In this document: piece after piece, positions 46,650 to 60,416 of the stretch
How positions within the stretch are numbered: position 1 is the first letter of the stretch
How the letters are laid out: the number at the start of each line of letters is the position of its first letter
NCBI RefSeq assembly: GCF_004005475.1
Contig: NZ_RZTZ01000011.1
Span: 62,001 to 126,000 of the forward strand
Source: Niallia taxi
GTDB taxonomy: Bacteria > Bacillota > Bacilli > Bacillales > Cytobacillaceae
Length of the DNA stretch: 64,000 nucleotides
Reading direction: 5' to 3'
Position numbers and translations under genes: made by a program
The notes under the pieces: model-generated
Database searches by the model: none
What the model was told of the DNA's origin: nothing
The model's input: only the letters and a program-made list of their open reading frames with translations

Positions 46650-47600
46650 ATGCTCGTTCCAGACAATAAAAACACCCCCGCATTCAGCAAGCAGCAAATG
46701 GACAAAATAAACTATTATATCTCCCACTCGAAAAGCAGCAATACGAAAAAGAGCTATTATGCGGATTGGAAGCATTTCACCGATTGGTGCACATTACATA
46801 ATGTTTCACCCCTTCCAGCTGAGGTAGAAACGATTTGCTTCTACTTAACAGAGCTGGCAGAAACTCATCGGTTCTCGACACTAAGACGACGGATTGCTTC
46901 TATAAGTGAGGCACATAAAATGAGCATGCATGTCAGTCCGACAAAAAGCTTAGAAGTGATTGCACTGATGGATGGAATACGCAGAGAAAAAGGCTCACGG
47001 CAAAAGCCGAAGAAAGCATTGATGCTTCAAAATCTGCCTGATTTAATAAGTGAGATTGATACATCGACATTAGCAGGTGTCCGAGATAAAGCGATTATTC
47101 TTTTAGGCTTTGCCCTTGCAAGCAGACGGTCAGAGTTAGTGGCGATAAATGTGGATGATTTGGAGTTTCATGATTTTGGCATGGACGTTAGTGTACGGGA
47201 TACGAAAACGAGAAACGATGATTTGATTAAAGGGGTTGTGTTTTCGAATAATGATTATTGCCCTGTGAAAGCAACAGAGGATTGGATCGAAACTGCCAAG
47301 CTTTTTAATGGAGCATTGTTCCGGTCGATTGATCGACACGGCAATATGAAGGGACGCCTTAGTGATAAGTCCATTTCATTAATCATTAAGAAGTATGTTG
47401 CATTAGCTGGCATGGACCCAAGACAATTTGGCGGGCACAGCCTGCGGAGCGGATTATCGACAAGTGCGGCGATGATGGGCATGACCGATATTGCCATCAT
47501 GAAACAGACTGGTCATAAAACAAGAGAAATGGTTGATCGGTATGTACAGGCAGGGCAAAGGTATCGGAATAATGCGAGTAGTGTTTTGCGGAATTTGTGA
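46650..47600 (+). CDS. Cre-like tyrosine recombinase
   Basis: 316 residues. The N-terminal core-binding domain (residues 15-110, STLRRRIASISEAHKM) and the catalytic domain follow the Cre layout. Catalytic residues by position: Arg 160 (SRRSELVAI), Lys 186 (RDTKTR), His 263 and Arg 266 (GGHSLRSG), His 289 (QTGHKT) and Tyr 298 (MVDRYV). The end NNASSVLRNL resembles the post-tyrosine helix of this class. It is intact and alone, with GGAGAGG before the ATG and its own promoter. No prophage or transposon genes lie beside it. Its natural target is unknown; the leader repeat is a candidate. Confidence 0.85.
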   Translation: MLVPDNKNTPAFSKQQMDKINYYISHSKSSNTKKSYYADWKHFTDWCTLHNVSPLPAEVETICFYLTELAETHRFSTLRRRIASISEAHKMSMHVSPTKSLEVIALMDGIRREKGSRQKPKKALMLQNLPDLISEIDTSTLAGVRDKAIILLGFALASRRSELVAINVDDLEFHDFGMDVSVRDTKTRNDDLIKGVVFSNNDYCPVKATEDWIETAKLFNGALFRSIDRHGNMKGRLSDKSISLIIKKYVALAGMDPRQFGGHSLRSGLSTSAAMMGMTDIAIMKQTGHKTREMVDRYVQAGQRYRNNASSVLRNL

Positions 47601-47659
47601 ATGTGGAAATTTGCTATATATAATGGAAGAAACTCGGTTTTTTTTCGGTGTTTTTCATT

Positions 47660-47698
47660 AAAAAGGAGAAATGGATGGTGCTCCATTTCTCCTTTTTG
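47660..47698. terminator. Bidirectional intrinsic terminator
   Basis: AAAAGGAGAAATGGA / TCCATTTCTCCTTTT between the recombinase gene and the converging GH1 gene. Confidence 0.9.
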
Positions 47699-47700
47699 TT

Positions 47701-52481
<4,781 letters not shown>

Positions 52482-52538
52482 ATTGAACGCTCCCTTTACT
52501 TTATGAAGTTTTTCTTTGCACATTTACTATAACAATTT

Positions 52539-52552
52539 AGTTAACGCTTTCA
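52539..52552 (-). promoter_or_regulatory. cre (CcpA) site of the second PTS operon
   Basis: On the minus strand TGAAAGCGTTAACT matches the cre consensus TGWAANCGNTNWCA at 13 of 14 positions. It lies between the divergent PTS and RpiR genes. Confidence 0.75.
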
Positions 52553-52602
52553 TTAAAATTTCGATTTTTGGAAACCGTTACATTATATAAGGAGATTAAA
52601 AA

Positions 52603-53415
52603 ATGGGGCAATTAATTTTACGATTACTTGTTGTGCTTAATAATGAGAAATTAGATTCTACCAACTATCACATTGCGATGACTTTATTGAATCATTATCA
52701 TAATATAAACACTTTAAGCATTACAGAGGTTGCAAAGCTATGTAATGTATCTAAGTCAACTGTATCTAAATTTGCGCGTTCGATTGGCTTTGACGATTAT
52801 TTTGATTTGAAGGACGCGGCCGTCTTTATTGAAAATCGCTTTCAAAATGATTTAAATTATGTCTCAAACATCCTTTCATCCATTGAGAGACTTGGAACAG
52901 AAAGCTATTTTGATGCCATTATCAAAGATATCGAAGCATACAAAAATCAAATTGATTTAGATGCTATCGATCGATTAGCAAGTGATCTATTAAACTACGA
53001 AAACGTAGCTGCCTTTGGATTACTATTCTCTGAATCAGCAGCAATTGATTTACAATATAAATTAGCATATAACGGCAAATTCATTGTGACATTCCAAAGT
53101 GATATAAAGCAGGAGGAGTATATTGAGCAAGCAAACGAGGATACGCTTATCATTATTTTCTCCAATTCAGGGAATTTCTTAGCGAAACAACAGCTGCGAG
53201 CAGGAACACCAAAAAAGAATGTATTCAAGCATACAAAAGCAAAAATCGTAGCCGTCACATCTAATACAGAAGTGAAGGATTATCCGTTCGTCGCCGATGG
53301 CATTTACTTTCCACATCAAACAGAAATCCAGACACATGCGGTGCTGTATCAGATTATTATGGATATGCTTGTGAGCAGGTTTCGGTATTATCGTAAGTTG
53401 GAGCAGGTAGAATAG
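52603..53415 (+). CDS. MurR/RpiR-family regulator with SIS domain (copy C)
   Basis: 270 residues. Helix-turn-helix SITEVAKLCNVSKSTVSKFARSIG (about 40-63), SIS-type part from about 125 (NVAAFGLLFSESAAIDLQYKL; TLIIIFSNSGNFL; KIVAVTSNTEVKDYPFVADG). Compared with the other two RpiR proteins, the SIS part is more diverged. Divergent from the PTS-GH1-GH1 operon and probably its regulator. AAGGAG before the ATG; terminator downstream. Confidence 0.87.
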   Translation: MGQLILRLLVVLNNEKLDSTNYHIAMTLLNHYHNINTLSITEVAKLCNVSKSTVSKFARSIGFDDYFDLKDAAVFIENRFQNDLNYVSNILSSIERLGTESYFDAIIKDIEAYKNQIDLDAIDRLASDLLNYENVAAFGLLFSESAAIDLQYKLAYNGKFIVTFQSDIKQEEYIEQANEDTLIIIFSNSGNFLAKQQLRAGTPKKNVFKHTKAKIVAVTSNTEVKDYPFVADGIYFPHQTEIQTHAVLYQIIMDMLVSRFRYYRKLEQVE

Positions 53416-53425
53416 GGAAATTAGA

Positions 53426-53458
53426 AAACAATTAGCTAGCATGTCTAATTGTTTTTTT
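53426..53458 (+). terminator. Intrinsic terminator of the RpiR gene
   Basis: AAACAATTAG / CTAATTGTTT stem with TTTT after it. Confidence 0.8.
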
Positions 53459-53677
53459 AAATTGGATTTGAAGTTGTTCCATTTTTCTAATGGAGCTATT
53501 TTAATGGAAAACGTATAGTATAGAAGAAATGCGGAATTGTACTTGTAGATTATGGGAGTCAAAACGAAGGTAGTTAAAAGGAAAAATGATAACCTGTTTT
53601 CATGGATTAATTGCGTTACAAGGTTACACCCCAACCAGGAGCAATGCTTATTCCATGCTCCTGTTCTTCATCATGCC
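53459..53677. other. Intergenic region with weak hairpin
   Basis: CAGGAGCA / TGCTCCTG at about 53637-53664, just after the GntR gene on the minus strand, may end its transcript, although no T-run follows. No gene seen. Confidence 0.35.
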
Positions 53678-54409
53678 TTATATCGGATTTGTTGGTTCAG
53701 AATAGAACTCAACCAAATCACCTCTCGCCATTCCCTTTGTATATTCGATAATTTCACCTGAAAGATCATGGGTTGTACCCTCTGTTAATAAGCATGGACT
53801 TTCACTTTTGATATTCAGCAATTGGCTTTCCTTCTGGTCTGAAAAGGAAATTCGCATCCGCTGTTTTTGCTTAACTAATGTTATGTCGTATTGGTCTTTT
53901 AACACTTGATATAAGGAAACATTCTCTTCCATATGCTTTTCAATCCCAGTACAAAACTTATAGGGAATTACACTGAGTTCAATCACAACTGGTGTTCCAT
54001 CAACAATTCTTAGTCTTTGTAAGCAAAAGATTTCTTCTCCTTGTGAAATCTCTAATGTTTTTGCCATAAATTCATTGGCTTTCTCTCTTTTCATATAAAT
54101 CGTTTTAGTAGAGGGTTTCAGCCCTTTATCCAACATCCCTTTTGTGAAGCTGTTTACGGAAATAAAGTTATATTGTATCCTTTTGTTGGTAATAAATGTG
54201 CCGACTCTTTCTCTGCGTTCAACAAAGCCTTCCTTTTCCAAAACGGAAATAGCATGTCTTGCGGTCATTCTGCTGATTTTGTGAATTTCCGCCAATTCCC
54301 GCTCTGACGGCAGTTTGTCACCATGCTTTAATGTTCCGTTACTGATTTCTTCGATTATTTTTGTTTTGATTTGCTGATAATATGGAATATCTTCCTCTAT
54401 CTCTTTCAT
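53678..54409 (-). CDS. frlR: GntR/UTRA repressor of the frl locus
   Basis: 243 residues. The GntR domain is at residues 8-75 (LKHGDKLPSERELAEIHKISRMTARHAISVLEKEGFV), and the UTRA domain follows (FCLQRLRIVDGTPVVIELSVIP; LTEGTTHDLSGEIIEYTKGMARGD). This HutC/FrlR class binds GGTATATACC-like palindromes, and four such sites occur in this locus. Sugar-phosphate intermediates are the usual effectors. It is last in the ABC-frlD unit, 107 bases after frlD. The symbol rests on context. Confidence 0.82.
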   Translation of the reverse strand: MKEIEEDIPYYQQIKTKIIEEISNGTLKHGDKLPSERELAEIHKISRMTARHAISVLEKEGFVERRERVGTFITNKRIQYNFISVNSFTKGMLDKGLKPSTKTIYMKREKANEFMAKTLEISQGEEIFCLQRLRIVDGTPVVIELSVIPYKFCTGIEKHMEENVSLYQVLKDQYDITLVKQKQRMRISFSDQKESQLLNIKSESPCLLTEGTTHDLSGEIIEYTKGMARGDLVEFYSEPTNPI

Positions 54410-54515
54410 TTAGCAACTCCTCACATTTACCCATTTCTAGGAAACTCCTTATTATAATGATACTCTTATTCTATCAAAGAAAAAAAGAAGCTTTAAATAA
54501 AAAGCCCCAAAATGT

Positions 54516-55349
54516 CTATACATTCACAGATAAATCTTTTTTTAAGCCATATCCAAAAGCACCATAGCTTTCACAAACCTTTGCAGCCGCCGTGGCTGCA
54601 ACGTGCATCGCTTCTTGAGCATTACGGGATTGGTGGAATTGTGTTAAAAACATGGCAATAAACGAATCCCCGGCTCCAAGCGTATCAATCACATTGGCAT
54701 TGATAATTGGCTGTTCAAAAATATGACCATCAGCAAGTAATAATGACCCTTCAGCTCCTCTTGTTATGCCAACAAATGGAGTTCCCAATTCATTCACATG
54801 GTGCATAAACGTAATACACTCTGATTTTGTTAGATCACTACCAGAGAAAAAGGCGTATTGAATATGCGGGCAAATTGTTTGGATATATTCATCTTCGCGT
54901 CGTGATGAAAAATCAAACGAGATTGGCACCATTTCGGCCAAAACAGGCAGCTCTGTTTCAATACGGCTATAGACGCTTGTATGCATTAAGTCGTGTGAGG
55001 AAATGAAGTCCAGGTCCGCTTCCGTGAAGTTCAATTTAACAAGAGATTGAACCCCACCCTTATTAGAGCTAACGAAAACGCGATCACCATCGTCATTTAA
55101 CGCAACGACAGATTCCCAGTTTGGTCCATATGCTTTTCTAATTCTTGAGACATCAATATTTTCTGAAACAAGACTTTTTAATACATGGTCACCTGCCGTA
55201 TCATCACCTAATATTCCAATGTAGGAACTCTTTGTGACACCATTTCTTTTCGCTAAAACAGCCACATTTAATGCATTGCCGCCAGGGTAAATCTCACCTC
55301 GATCTTTATAAAAATCAACCACGTTATCACCAACACCAATTAACTTCAT
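54516..55349 (-). CDS. frlD: Fructosamine 6-kinase FrlD, PfkB family (copy 1)
   Basis: 277 residues. The GGNALNVAVLAKRNG segment (about 23-37) and the anion-hole and catalytic-Asp signature DTLGAGDSFIAMF (about 225-237) are intact. It resembles FrlD (MKLIGVGDNVVDFY; EIYPGGNALNVAV), which phosphorylates fructoselysine and other Amadori products at C6. The start MKLIGVGDN matches FrlD; the frame is open to 55385. It follows the ABC ATPase by 65 bases containing a CCCCTTC/GAAGGGG hairpin. Confidence 0.85.
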   Translation of the reverse strand: MKLIGVGDNVVDFYKDRGEIYPGGNALNVAVLAKRNGVTKSSYIGILGDDTAGDHVLKSLVSENIDVSRIRKAYGPNWESVVALNDDGDRVFVSSNKGGVQSLVKLNFTEADLDFISSHDLMHTSVYSRIETELPVLAEMVPISFDFSSRREDEYIQTICPHIQYAFFSGSDLTKSECITFMHHVNELGTPFVGITRGAEGSLLLADGHIFEQPIINANVIDTLGAGDSFIAMFLTQFHQSRNAQEAMHVAATAAAKVCESYGAFGYGLKKDLSVNV

Positions 55350-55414
55350 TCTATCCACCACCAATTTAGTCTTTAAAAGTAACACCCCTTCAATACGAAG
55401 GGGATTTTTTGCAC

Positions 55415-56182
55415 CTATACGGCATTTCTAGTAAGAGTGTTCAAAAATTTATGGATGCGTTCATTTTTATTACTGGAATGGAAGAAGTGTTGAGGTGGCG
55501 CATCTTGAACAATCACCCCTTGGTCGATAAACACAATTCTGTCGCCAACCTCACGAGCAAAGCCCATTTCGTGCGTAACCACCACCATTGTCATACCTTC
55601 TAATGCCAGATTTTTCATGACAACAAGCACTTCCCCTACAAGCTCAGGATCTAATGCAGAAGTAGGCTCATCAAACAAGAGCATCTTCGGCTTCATCGCC
55701 AAAGCCCTAGCAATCGCAATCCGTTGCTGCTGCCCACCTGAAAGGGAGTGTGGATAGGCGTCCTGTTTATCTGACAGTCCTACTTTTTCAAGCAGTACCT
55801 TTGCTTCTTCAATAGCTGCTTCCTTTTTCATTTTTCTGACATGAATTGGTCCTTCAATGATATTTTCAAGCACTGTTTTATGTGCGAATAAATGAAAGCC
55901 TTGAAAGACCATGCCAATTTCTGTGCGGAATCTACTAAGTTCCTTTTCAGAGTATGGATGCTTTTTTCCTTTGCTTTCTTTAAATAAGATTGAGTTGCCT
56001 TCTAAAAGAATATCTCCGCCAGAAGGATATTCAAGCGCATTAATCATCCGGAGAAGCGTGCTTTTGCCGCTGCCGCTCGGACCAATTATTACGACAACCT
56101 CGCCTTTATTTACAGATAAATCGACCTCTTTTATAACCTCTTTTCCAGAGAAGGACTTTTTAATGCTGGCTAGCTGTAACAT
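55415..56182 (-). CDS. Polar amino-acid ABC transporter ATPase
   Basis: 255 residues. Walker [10 protein letters not shown], signature [16 protein letters not shown], Walker [14 protein letters not shown] and switch His [19 protein letters not shown]. The subtype is GlnQ/HisP-like. It energises the adjacent permease. Its ATG overlaps the permease gene by 23 bases. In B. subtilis the frl importer is a sugar-type one without its own ATPase; here the complete amino-acid-type set is present. Confidence 0.92.
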   Translation of the reverse strand: MLQLASIKKSFSGKEVIKEVDLSVNKGEVVVIIGPSGSGKSTLLRMINALEYPSGGDILLEGNSILFKESKGKKHPYSEKELSRFRTEIGMVFQGFHLFAHKTVLENIIEGPIHVRKMKKEAAIEEAKVLLEKVGLSDKQDAYPHSLSGGQQQRIAIARALAMKPKMLLFDEPTSALDPELVGEVLVVMKNLALEGMTMVVVTHEMGFAREVGDRIVFIDQGVIVQDAPPQHFFHSSNKNERIHKFLNTLTRNAV

Positions 56183-56834
56183 TCCGTTTTCCTCCCCGCT
56201 TTTCTAAATAATTAACTGCGATTGCAAGTGGATAATGCAGAATCCAGTAAATAATCGCTACAAGTGTAAAGATCAGCATATTCTGATAGGTCGAGGCAGC
56301 AAGCAGATTCCCTTGATGCATAACTTCAGTAACTGTAATAACAGCAGCTAATGACGAATTTTTGATCAAAATAATCGCTGAGTTGCCGATAGCAGGAAGA
56401 ACATTACTGAATGCCTGGGGAAGAATAATCCTCCGCATCGCCTTTGAATAGTCCATGCCAACTGCCTTCGCAGCTTCCATTTGACCTGTTGGTACGGCTT
56501 TGATCCCAGCGCGGAAGGTTTCCGCTAAATAACCGCCCTCGTTAAAGGAAAGCGCAATAATCGCCGACTGAAACGCTGTCAGTGTTATGCCAAAGGAAGG
56601 AAATACAAAGTAAACGTACATCATCTGAACTAGTAAGGGAGTGCCTCTAACGATGCTGATATAGATACTACATATCCTATTAATCACTTTATTTTTCGAT
56701 AATCTGCCCAATGCGACTATCAAACCCAGTATTAAGGACAAGATAAGCGACAGAATCGTTAATTCAATTGTAATGACAGTTCCTTGCAGCAAGCTTGGCA
56801 TAAAATCAACAATATTTTCCCATATCGCATTCAT
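56160..56834 (-). CDS. Polar amino-acid ABC transporter permease
   Basis: 224 residues of HisM/GlnP type, five or six membrane helices. The EAA loop is [31 protein letters not shown]. The N-terminal [34 protein letters not shown] is typical. One permease gene forms a homodimer in this class. It lies between the binding-protein and ATPase genes with short gaps. Confidence 0.92.
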   Translation of the reverse strand: MNAIWENIVDFMPSLLQGTVITIELTILSLILSLILGLIVALGRLSKNKVINRICSIYISIVRGTPLLVQMMYVYFVFPSFGITLTAFQSAIIALSFNEGGYLAETFRAGIKAVPTGQMEAAKAVGMDYSKAMRRIILPQAFSNVLPAIGNSAIILIKNSSLAAVITVTEVMHQGNLLAASTYQNMLIFTLVAIIYWILHYPLAIAVNYLEKRGGKRNVTASQH

Positions 56835-56848
56835 TTATGAACCTCCTC

Positions 56849-57652
56849 TCATTCATTAAAGTCCCAATCTACTCCCCATTTTCCATAAATCTCCTTAAAC
56901 GTACCATCCTCTTTTGCCGCTATAATTGCTTCATTTAATTTATCTACTAAAGCTGTGTTATCCTTGGCAATGCCGATGCCAATCTCGCCAGCAAGGGAAG
57001 GAACATAATCCTCTACCACACGGAATTTAGCATCAGGATTTTTGCTTTTTAAATATGTGAATGTTGGAGAATCAGCAATTGCTGCATCTAAACGCTTGTT
57101 TTGAATATCCTTTAATAAATCAGCAGTAGTTTCATATGTTTTGATAGTTAAATCAAGTGAACCATTATTTTCTTCCAGCATGTCTTTGTAGGATGTTCCG
57201 ATTTGCACTCCAACTGTTTTTCCTTTTAAATCTTCAAGCGATGCCGTTTTCGTGTCACCTTCTTGGACAATTAAACCTTCTCCATAACCAAAGACAGGCT
57301 CTGTAAAGTTAATAACCTTTTTTCTCTCATCGGTAATATACATACCATCTACAATCACATCTGCTTTGTCAGATTGAAGGGAAGGAATAAGAGAATCCCA
57401 TTCTGCCGTTTGCATTTCTACTTTAAGATCAGCTCTTTTTGCCAAGTCATTAATGATGTCATACATAAAGCCTTCATATTTACTAGTTTTTGGGTCAATA
57501 ATCCCGAATGGTGCCCCACCGGCTGTAGTAATAACGCGAATCGTATCATCACTGTCAGATCCTTTGCCAGATGTAGATGAGTTAGAATTACCACAAGCAG
57601 ATAAAGCGACTAAAAGCATACAAAGCAAACCAATGAATAGACCTTTTTTCAT
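56849..57652 (-). CDS. Polar amino-acid ABC transporter substrate-binding lipoprotein
   Basis: 267 residues. Lipobox VALSAC (Cys 20) and the SBP_bac_3 fold: IRVITTAGGAPFGIIDPKTSKYEGFMYDI, the GMYITDERKKVINFTEPVF signature and KTVGVQIGTSYKD. The usual ligand is a polar amino acid; here, next to Frl enzymes, a glycated amino acid is more likely. GGGGGAATAAAA before the ATG. First gene of the unit controlled by the operator at 57836. Confidence 0.92.
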   Translation of the reverse strand: MKKGLFIGLLCMLLVALSACGNSNSSTSGKGSDSDDTIRVITTAGGAPFGIIDPKTSKYEGFMYDIINDLAKRADLKVEMQTAEWDSLIPSLQSDKADVIVDGMYITDERKKVINFTEPVFGYGEGLIVQEGDTKTASLEDLKGKTVGVQIGTSYKDMLEENNGSLDLTIKTYETTADLLKDIQNKRLDAAIADSPTFTYLKSKNPDAKFRVVEDYVPSLAGEIGIGIAKDNTALVDKLNEAIIAAKEDGTFKEIYGKWGVDWDFNE

Positions 57653-57705
57653 TTTTATTCCCCCATGTTGGTTTATTGTAAGATACTCCGAATTCTCCTA
57701 TTTAA

Positions 57706-57719
57706 GGTAAGCGCTATCA
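57706..57719 (-). promoter_or_regulatory. Possible cre (CcpA) site of the importer unit
   Basis: On the minus strand TGATAGCGCTTACC matches the cre pattern at 12 of 14 positions. It lies about 55 bases before the binding-protein gene. Confidence 0.5.
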
Positions 57720-57835
57720 TTATTTTTTAGAAGATTAATAAAGTTTCTCCATTCCTTATCCTTGTCAACTCACCCTTTCTATATTTATCTGAATTTTTAG
57801 TTTTCGTTGAATTTATCATATCATAGAATTTCTTC

Positions 57836-57849
57836 TTGGTATATACCAA
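57836..57849. promoter_or_regulatory. GntR operator of the importer unit
   Basis: TTGGTATATACCAA, a perfect 14-base palindrome. On the minus strand a TGATATGAT extended -10 element follows about 20 bases later, so the operator overlaps the -35 region. Confidence 0.75.
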
Positions 57850-57874
57850 AAGATTATTTTCTATGTCAGATATT

Positions 57875-58753
57875 CTACCAATTTACATGAAAATTTCCGT
57901 TAACCTTCTGTGTTGGCAAGGAAATGACAAATGCATCTGAATCGATATTTTTCACCACATGCAATAATTCCGCCCATTCACCATTAACAATCACACAAAG
58001 CAATACGGAACGATCTGTATGACTGTATACCCCCATAGCATTCCAAGAAGTAACGCCCCTACTTAACGTCTTATTTAATTGCGTGGAAACAGTTTCCCCT
58101 TGATTTGTGATAATCATGATCGTGTTTCTTTGCGCAATATGTAAAATCGCATCATATGTTTTTGTACCAACAAAAAACGATAGAATCGTAAACATTGCTG
58201 CTTCTAAATCAAAGAGATATGCTGAGACGACAACGATACTGGCACTGAAAATAAGACCGAAATTACCAATGGAGATATTGTAATACTTCGCTACAACACG
58301 AGAAAGAATGTCAAGGCCACCCACTGAACCACCAAGCCTGAGAATTAAGGCCGCTCCTATTCCCGATACCATTGCTCCGAATATTGCATTTAGCAGCGTA
58401 TTATTCGTCCATACTGCCTGAATAGCAATCCATTCAAGAAAGACAGAAGAAATGATAACAGAGAAAATCGTATAAAGGATAAATTTCTTGCCAATATGAA
58501 TGTAGCCAAGAACGAGCAAAGGTATATTGAAAAGAAAATACTGGATTCCCATCGGCCAGCCGAATAGATGATAAAATATGACACAAACACCGCCAAGTCC
58601 TCCGGCCAAAAGCTCAGCAGGCGCTAGAAATTGATTAGTACCTAAGGCGAATAAAAAGCATCCTGCCGTTAATCCTGCCATATCAAAAGTGATGCGAGAT
58701 TTGTTGCCAAGTCGTAAATTGTGCTGAAGCTTAAGTGAATATCCTTTTTCCAT
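57875..58753 (-). CDS. YitT-family membrane protein
   Basis: 292 residues. Five or six membrane helices (TFDMAGLTAGCFLFALGTNQFLAP first; LLAGGLGGVCVIFYHLFG; GGSVGGLDILSRVVAKY). A soluble C-terminal DUF2179 domain follows (NTIMIITNQGETVSTQL; RSVLLCVIVNGEWAELLHVVKNID). The function of YitT proteins is unknown, although some are thought to be exporters. Placed directly after the FrlC genes, it may export a product or an unusable by-product. The ribosome binding site is weak. Confidence 0.85.
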   Translation of the reverse strand: MEKGYSLKLQHNLRLGNKSRITFDMAGLTAGCFLFALGTNQFLAPAELLAGGLGGVCVIFYHLFGWPMGIQYFLFNIPLLVLGYIHIGKKFILYTIFSVIISSVFLEWIAIQAVWTNNTLLNAIFGAMVSGIGAALILRLGGSVGGLDILSRVVAKYYNISIGNFGLIFSASIVVVSAYLFDLEAAMFTILSFFVGTKTYDAILHIAQRNTIMIITNQGETVSTQLNKTLSRGVTSWNAMGVYSHTDRSVLLCVIVNGEWAELLHVVKNIDSDAFVISLPTQKVNGNFHVNW

Positions 58754-58757
58754 CTTA

Positions 58758-59582
58758 CTAACCTAGTATGCTTCTAATATTTTTTAGTGAATGCTGTAAG
58801 GCTTTATCTGGTTCTAGATAATAACTGGAGGCTGCTAATTCCAAAGACAAATAGCCTTTGTATCGAAAGCTATCAATCTCGTCTAAATATCTTTTTATCG
58901 GTAAGCTTCCATCGCCAACAGCAAGATGCCCGGACGGAGTTCCATCAATAAGGTGAATGTGACGCAAATCTGCTCCAAGTGTTTCAAAATAGTCTTGGAT
59001 TGAATCACCTGCAACTGCCATTGCAACAATATCCAGCATGCCTTTAAGACTGTTCATGTTAACGTCCTGGAGCATTTGCTTTAAGGTGTGAATATTTGTG
59101 ACTAAATTTGACTCAAATGGCTGTAACGGTTCCAACAATAACGTTACACCTAGTTCTTCTGCCCTTTTAGCAAGTGCTGCAAGTGCATCAAGAGAATAGC
59201 TCCAGGCATCTGCAATCGGCTCATCATAATAGCCCCACCCTGATGTCATCAGCATGAAGTTTGTGCCCAATTCCTGTGTTATTTCAATATTTTTCATATA
59301 ATAATCAATACTGCGCTTTCGAATGTCAGCTTCACTTGCTGCAATATTGTTTGCATACATGAGCTGTTCGGGAGTATAGCAGATTAGCTGAAGATCATAG
59401 CTTTCCATTTCCCTTCTTATTCTTGCTGCATCTGCCAAGGTGACATCCTCTGAATACAAGTGTGGAAAGCCTCCCCATAATTCAATATTAGCAACCTCAT
59501 GCTTCACCATCGACTGAAGAAAGTATTCTAGTGAATAATTCATATAATGCAGATTCATCCCTGCGAGTTTAGATATTTTCAT
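58758..59582 (-). CDS. frlC: FrlC-like sugar isomerase/epimerase (copy 2)
   Basis: 274 residues, TIM-barrel of the xylose-isomerase-like superfamily. IELWGGFPHLYS, ICYTPEQ, LLEPLQPFESNLVTN and LRHIHLIDG...GHLAVGDGSLPI match the fructoselysine 3-epimerase FrlC (psicoselysine to fructoselysine). Metal ligands are likely the Glu in LLEPL, the Asp in LDIVAMA, the His in HIHLID and the Glu in LSLELA. Its start overlaps the stop of the other FrlC gene (ATGA). The twin genes may act on different diastereomers or form a heteromer. Confidence 0.82.
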   Translation of the reverse strand: MKISKLAGMNLHYMNYSLEYFLQSMVKHEVANIELWGGFPHLYSEDVTLADAARIRREMESYDLQLICYTPEQLMYANNIAASEADIRKRSIDYYMKNIEITQELGTNFMLMTSGWGYYDEPIADAWSYSLDALAALAKRAEELGVTLLLEPLQPFESNLVTNIHTLKQMLQDVNMNSLKGMLDIVAMAVAGDSIQDYFETLGADLRHIHLIDGTPSGHLAVGDGSLPIKRYLDEIDSFRYKGYLSLELAASSYYLEPDKALQHSLKNIRSILG

Positions 59583-60400
59583 GCTCTCACCCCCAAATAC
59601 GCAAGTGCATTCTCTAATGGTTTAACAGGATCCGTAATATATCTGCTGCCAACCAGTTCTAGGGTCAAAAACCCTTGATAATCATGGTCGTTGATTTCAT
59701 GTAAATACTGAATTAACGGTAAATTACCATCACCAGGAGCGAGATGACCGGAATCAACGAAATGAAGATGTCGTAAATCCTTGCCCAATTCGCGGAAACA
59801 CTGATCAAGGGTTTCGCCTGCAGCCGCCATTGGAGCTGTATCAATGACAGCTTGTAAATGAGCAGAGTCTACCTCCCTTAACATCCTTTTTAAGTCTGTT
59901 GAATGATGAATCAGATTAGACTCTTTTAGTTCCAAGGCTTCAAGAACGGCGGTAATATCCAGTTCTTGCGCCTTTTTCGCAATTGTCTCAAGAGAGTCTC
60001 TTGCCCTTTTCCATGCTTCCTCTACAGGCTCATTATAATAGCCTTTGCCTGGAACTATTTGCAGCATGCTTGCACCAAGCTCTTTAGTCACTTCAAGACT
60101 TTTTATAAAATAATTAACACTTCTATTTCTAACACTTTGTTCTTTTGCGGCTATATTAATAGGATAAATACACTGTTCAGGGGTAACGCAAATCAGCTGC
60201 AACTGGCACTTTTCGATTTCCTTCCGGATTTTCCTGACCTCACTCAACGTGACAGCTTCCATATATAAATGTGGTGATGCTGCCCATAATTCAATATTTT
60301 TCAAGCCAAGCCTAACCATAGAATCCAAAAAGAACTCGAATGAGTGCCGCCGGAAATGTTCATTCATACCTGCAAGCTGTGACAGTTCCAATTTCCTCAT
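59579..60400 (-). CDS. frlC: FrlC-like sugar isomerase/epimerase (copy 1)
   Basis: 273 residues, paralogue of the next gene with the same landmarks: IELWAASPHLYM, ICVTPEQCIYPINIAAKEQ, VLEALELKESNL and LRHLHFVDSGHLAPGDGNLPL. The Glu-Pro of copy 2 is Glu-Ala here and the GG of the IELWGG motif is AA, so specificity may differ. ATG 60400 (MRKLELSQLAGMNEHF) matches copy 2 (MKISKLAGMNLHYM); the frame is open upstream to 60544. It starts 17 bases after frlD copy 2. Confidence 0.8.
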   Translation of the reverse strand: MRKLELSQLAGMNEHFRRHSFEFFLDSMVRLGLKNIELWAASPHLYMEAVTLSEVRKIRKEIEKCQLQLICVTPEQCIYPINIAAKEQSVRNRSVNYFIKSLEVTKELGASMLQIVPGKGYYNEPVEEAWKRARDSLETIAKKAQELDITAVLEALELKESNLIHHSTDLKRMLREVDSAHLQAVIDTAPMAAAGETLDQCFRELGKDLRHLHFVDSGHLAPGDGNLPLIQYLHEINDHDYQGFLTLELVGSRYITDPVKPLENALAYLGVRA

Positions 60401-60416
60401 TCCTTCATCACTCCAT

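Noticed and set aside
57757-57790. TTGACA on the minus strand before the amino-acid importer genes
   Set aside because: No -10 hexamer lies at 16-18 bases; the extended -10 near the operator at 57836 is a better candidate.
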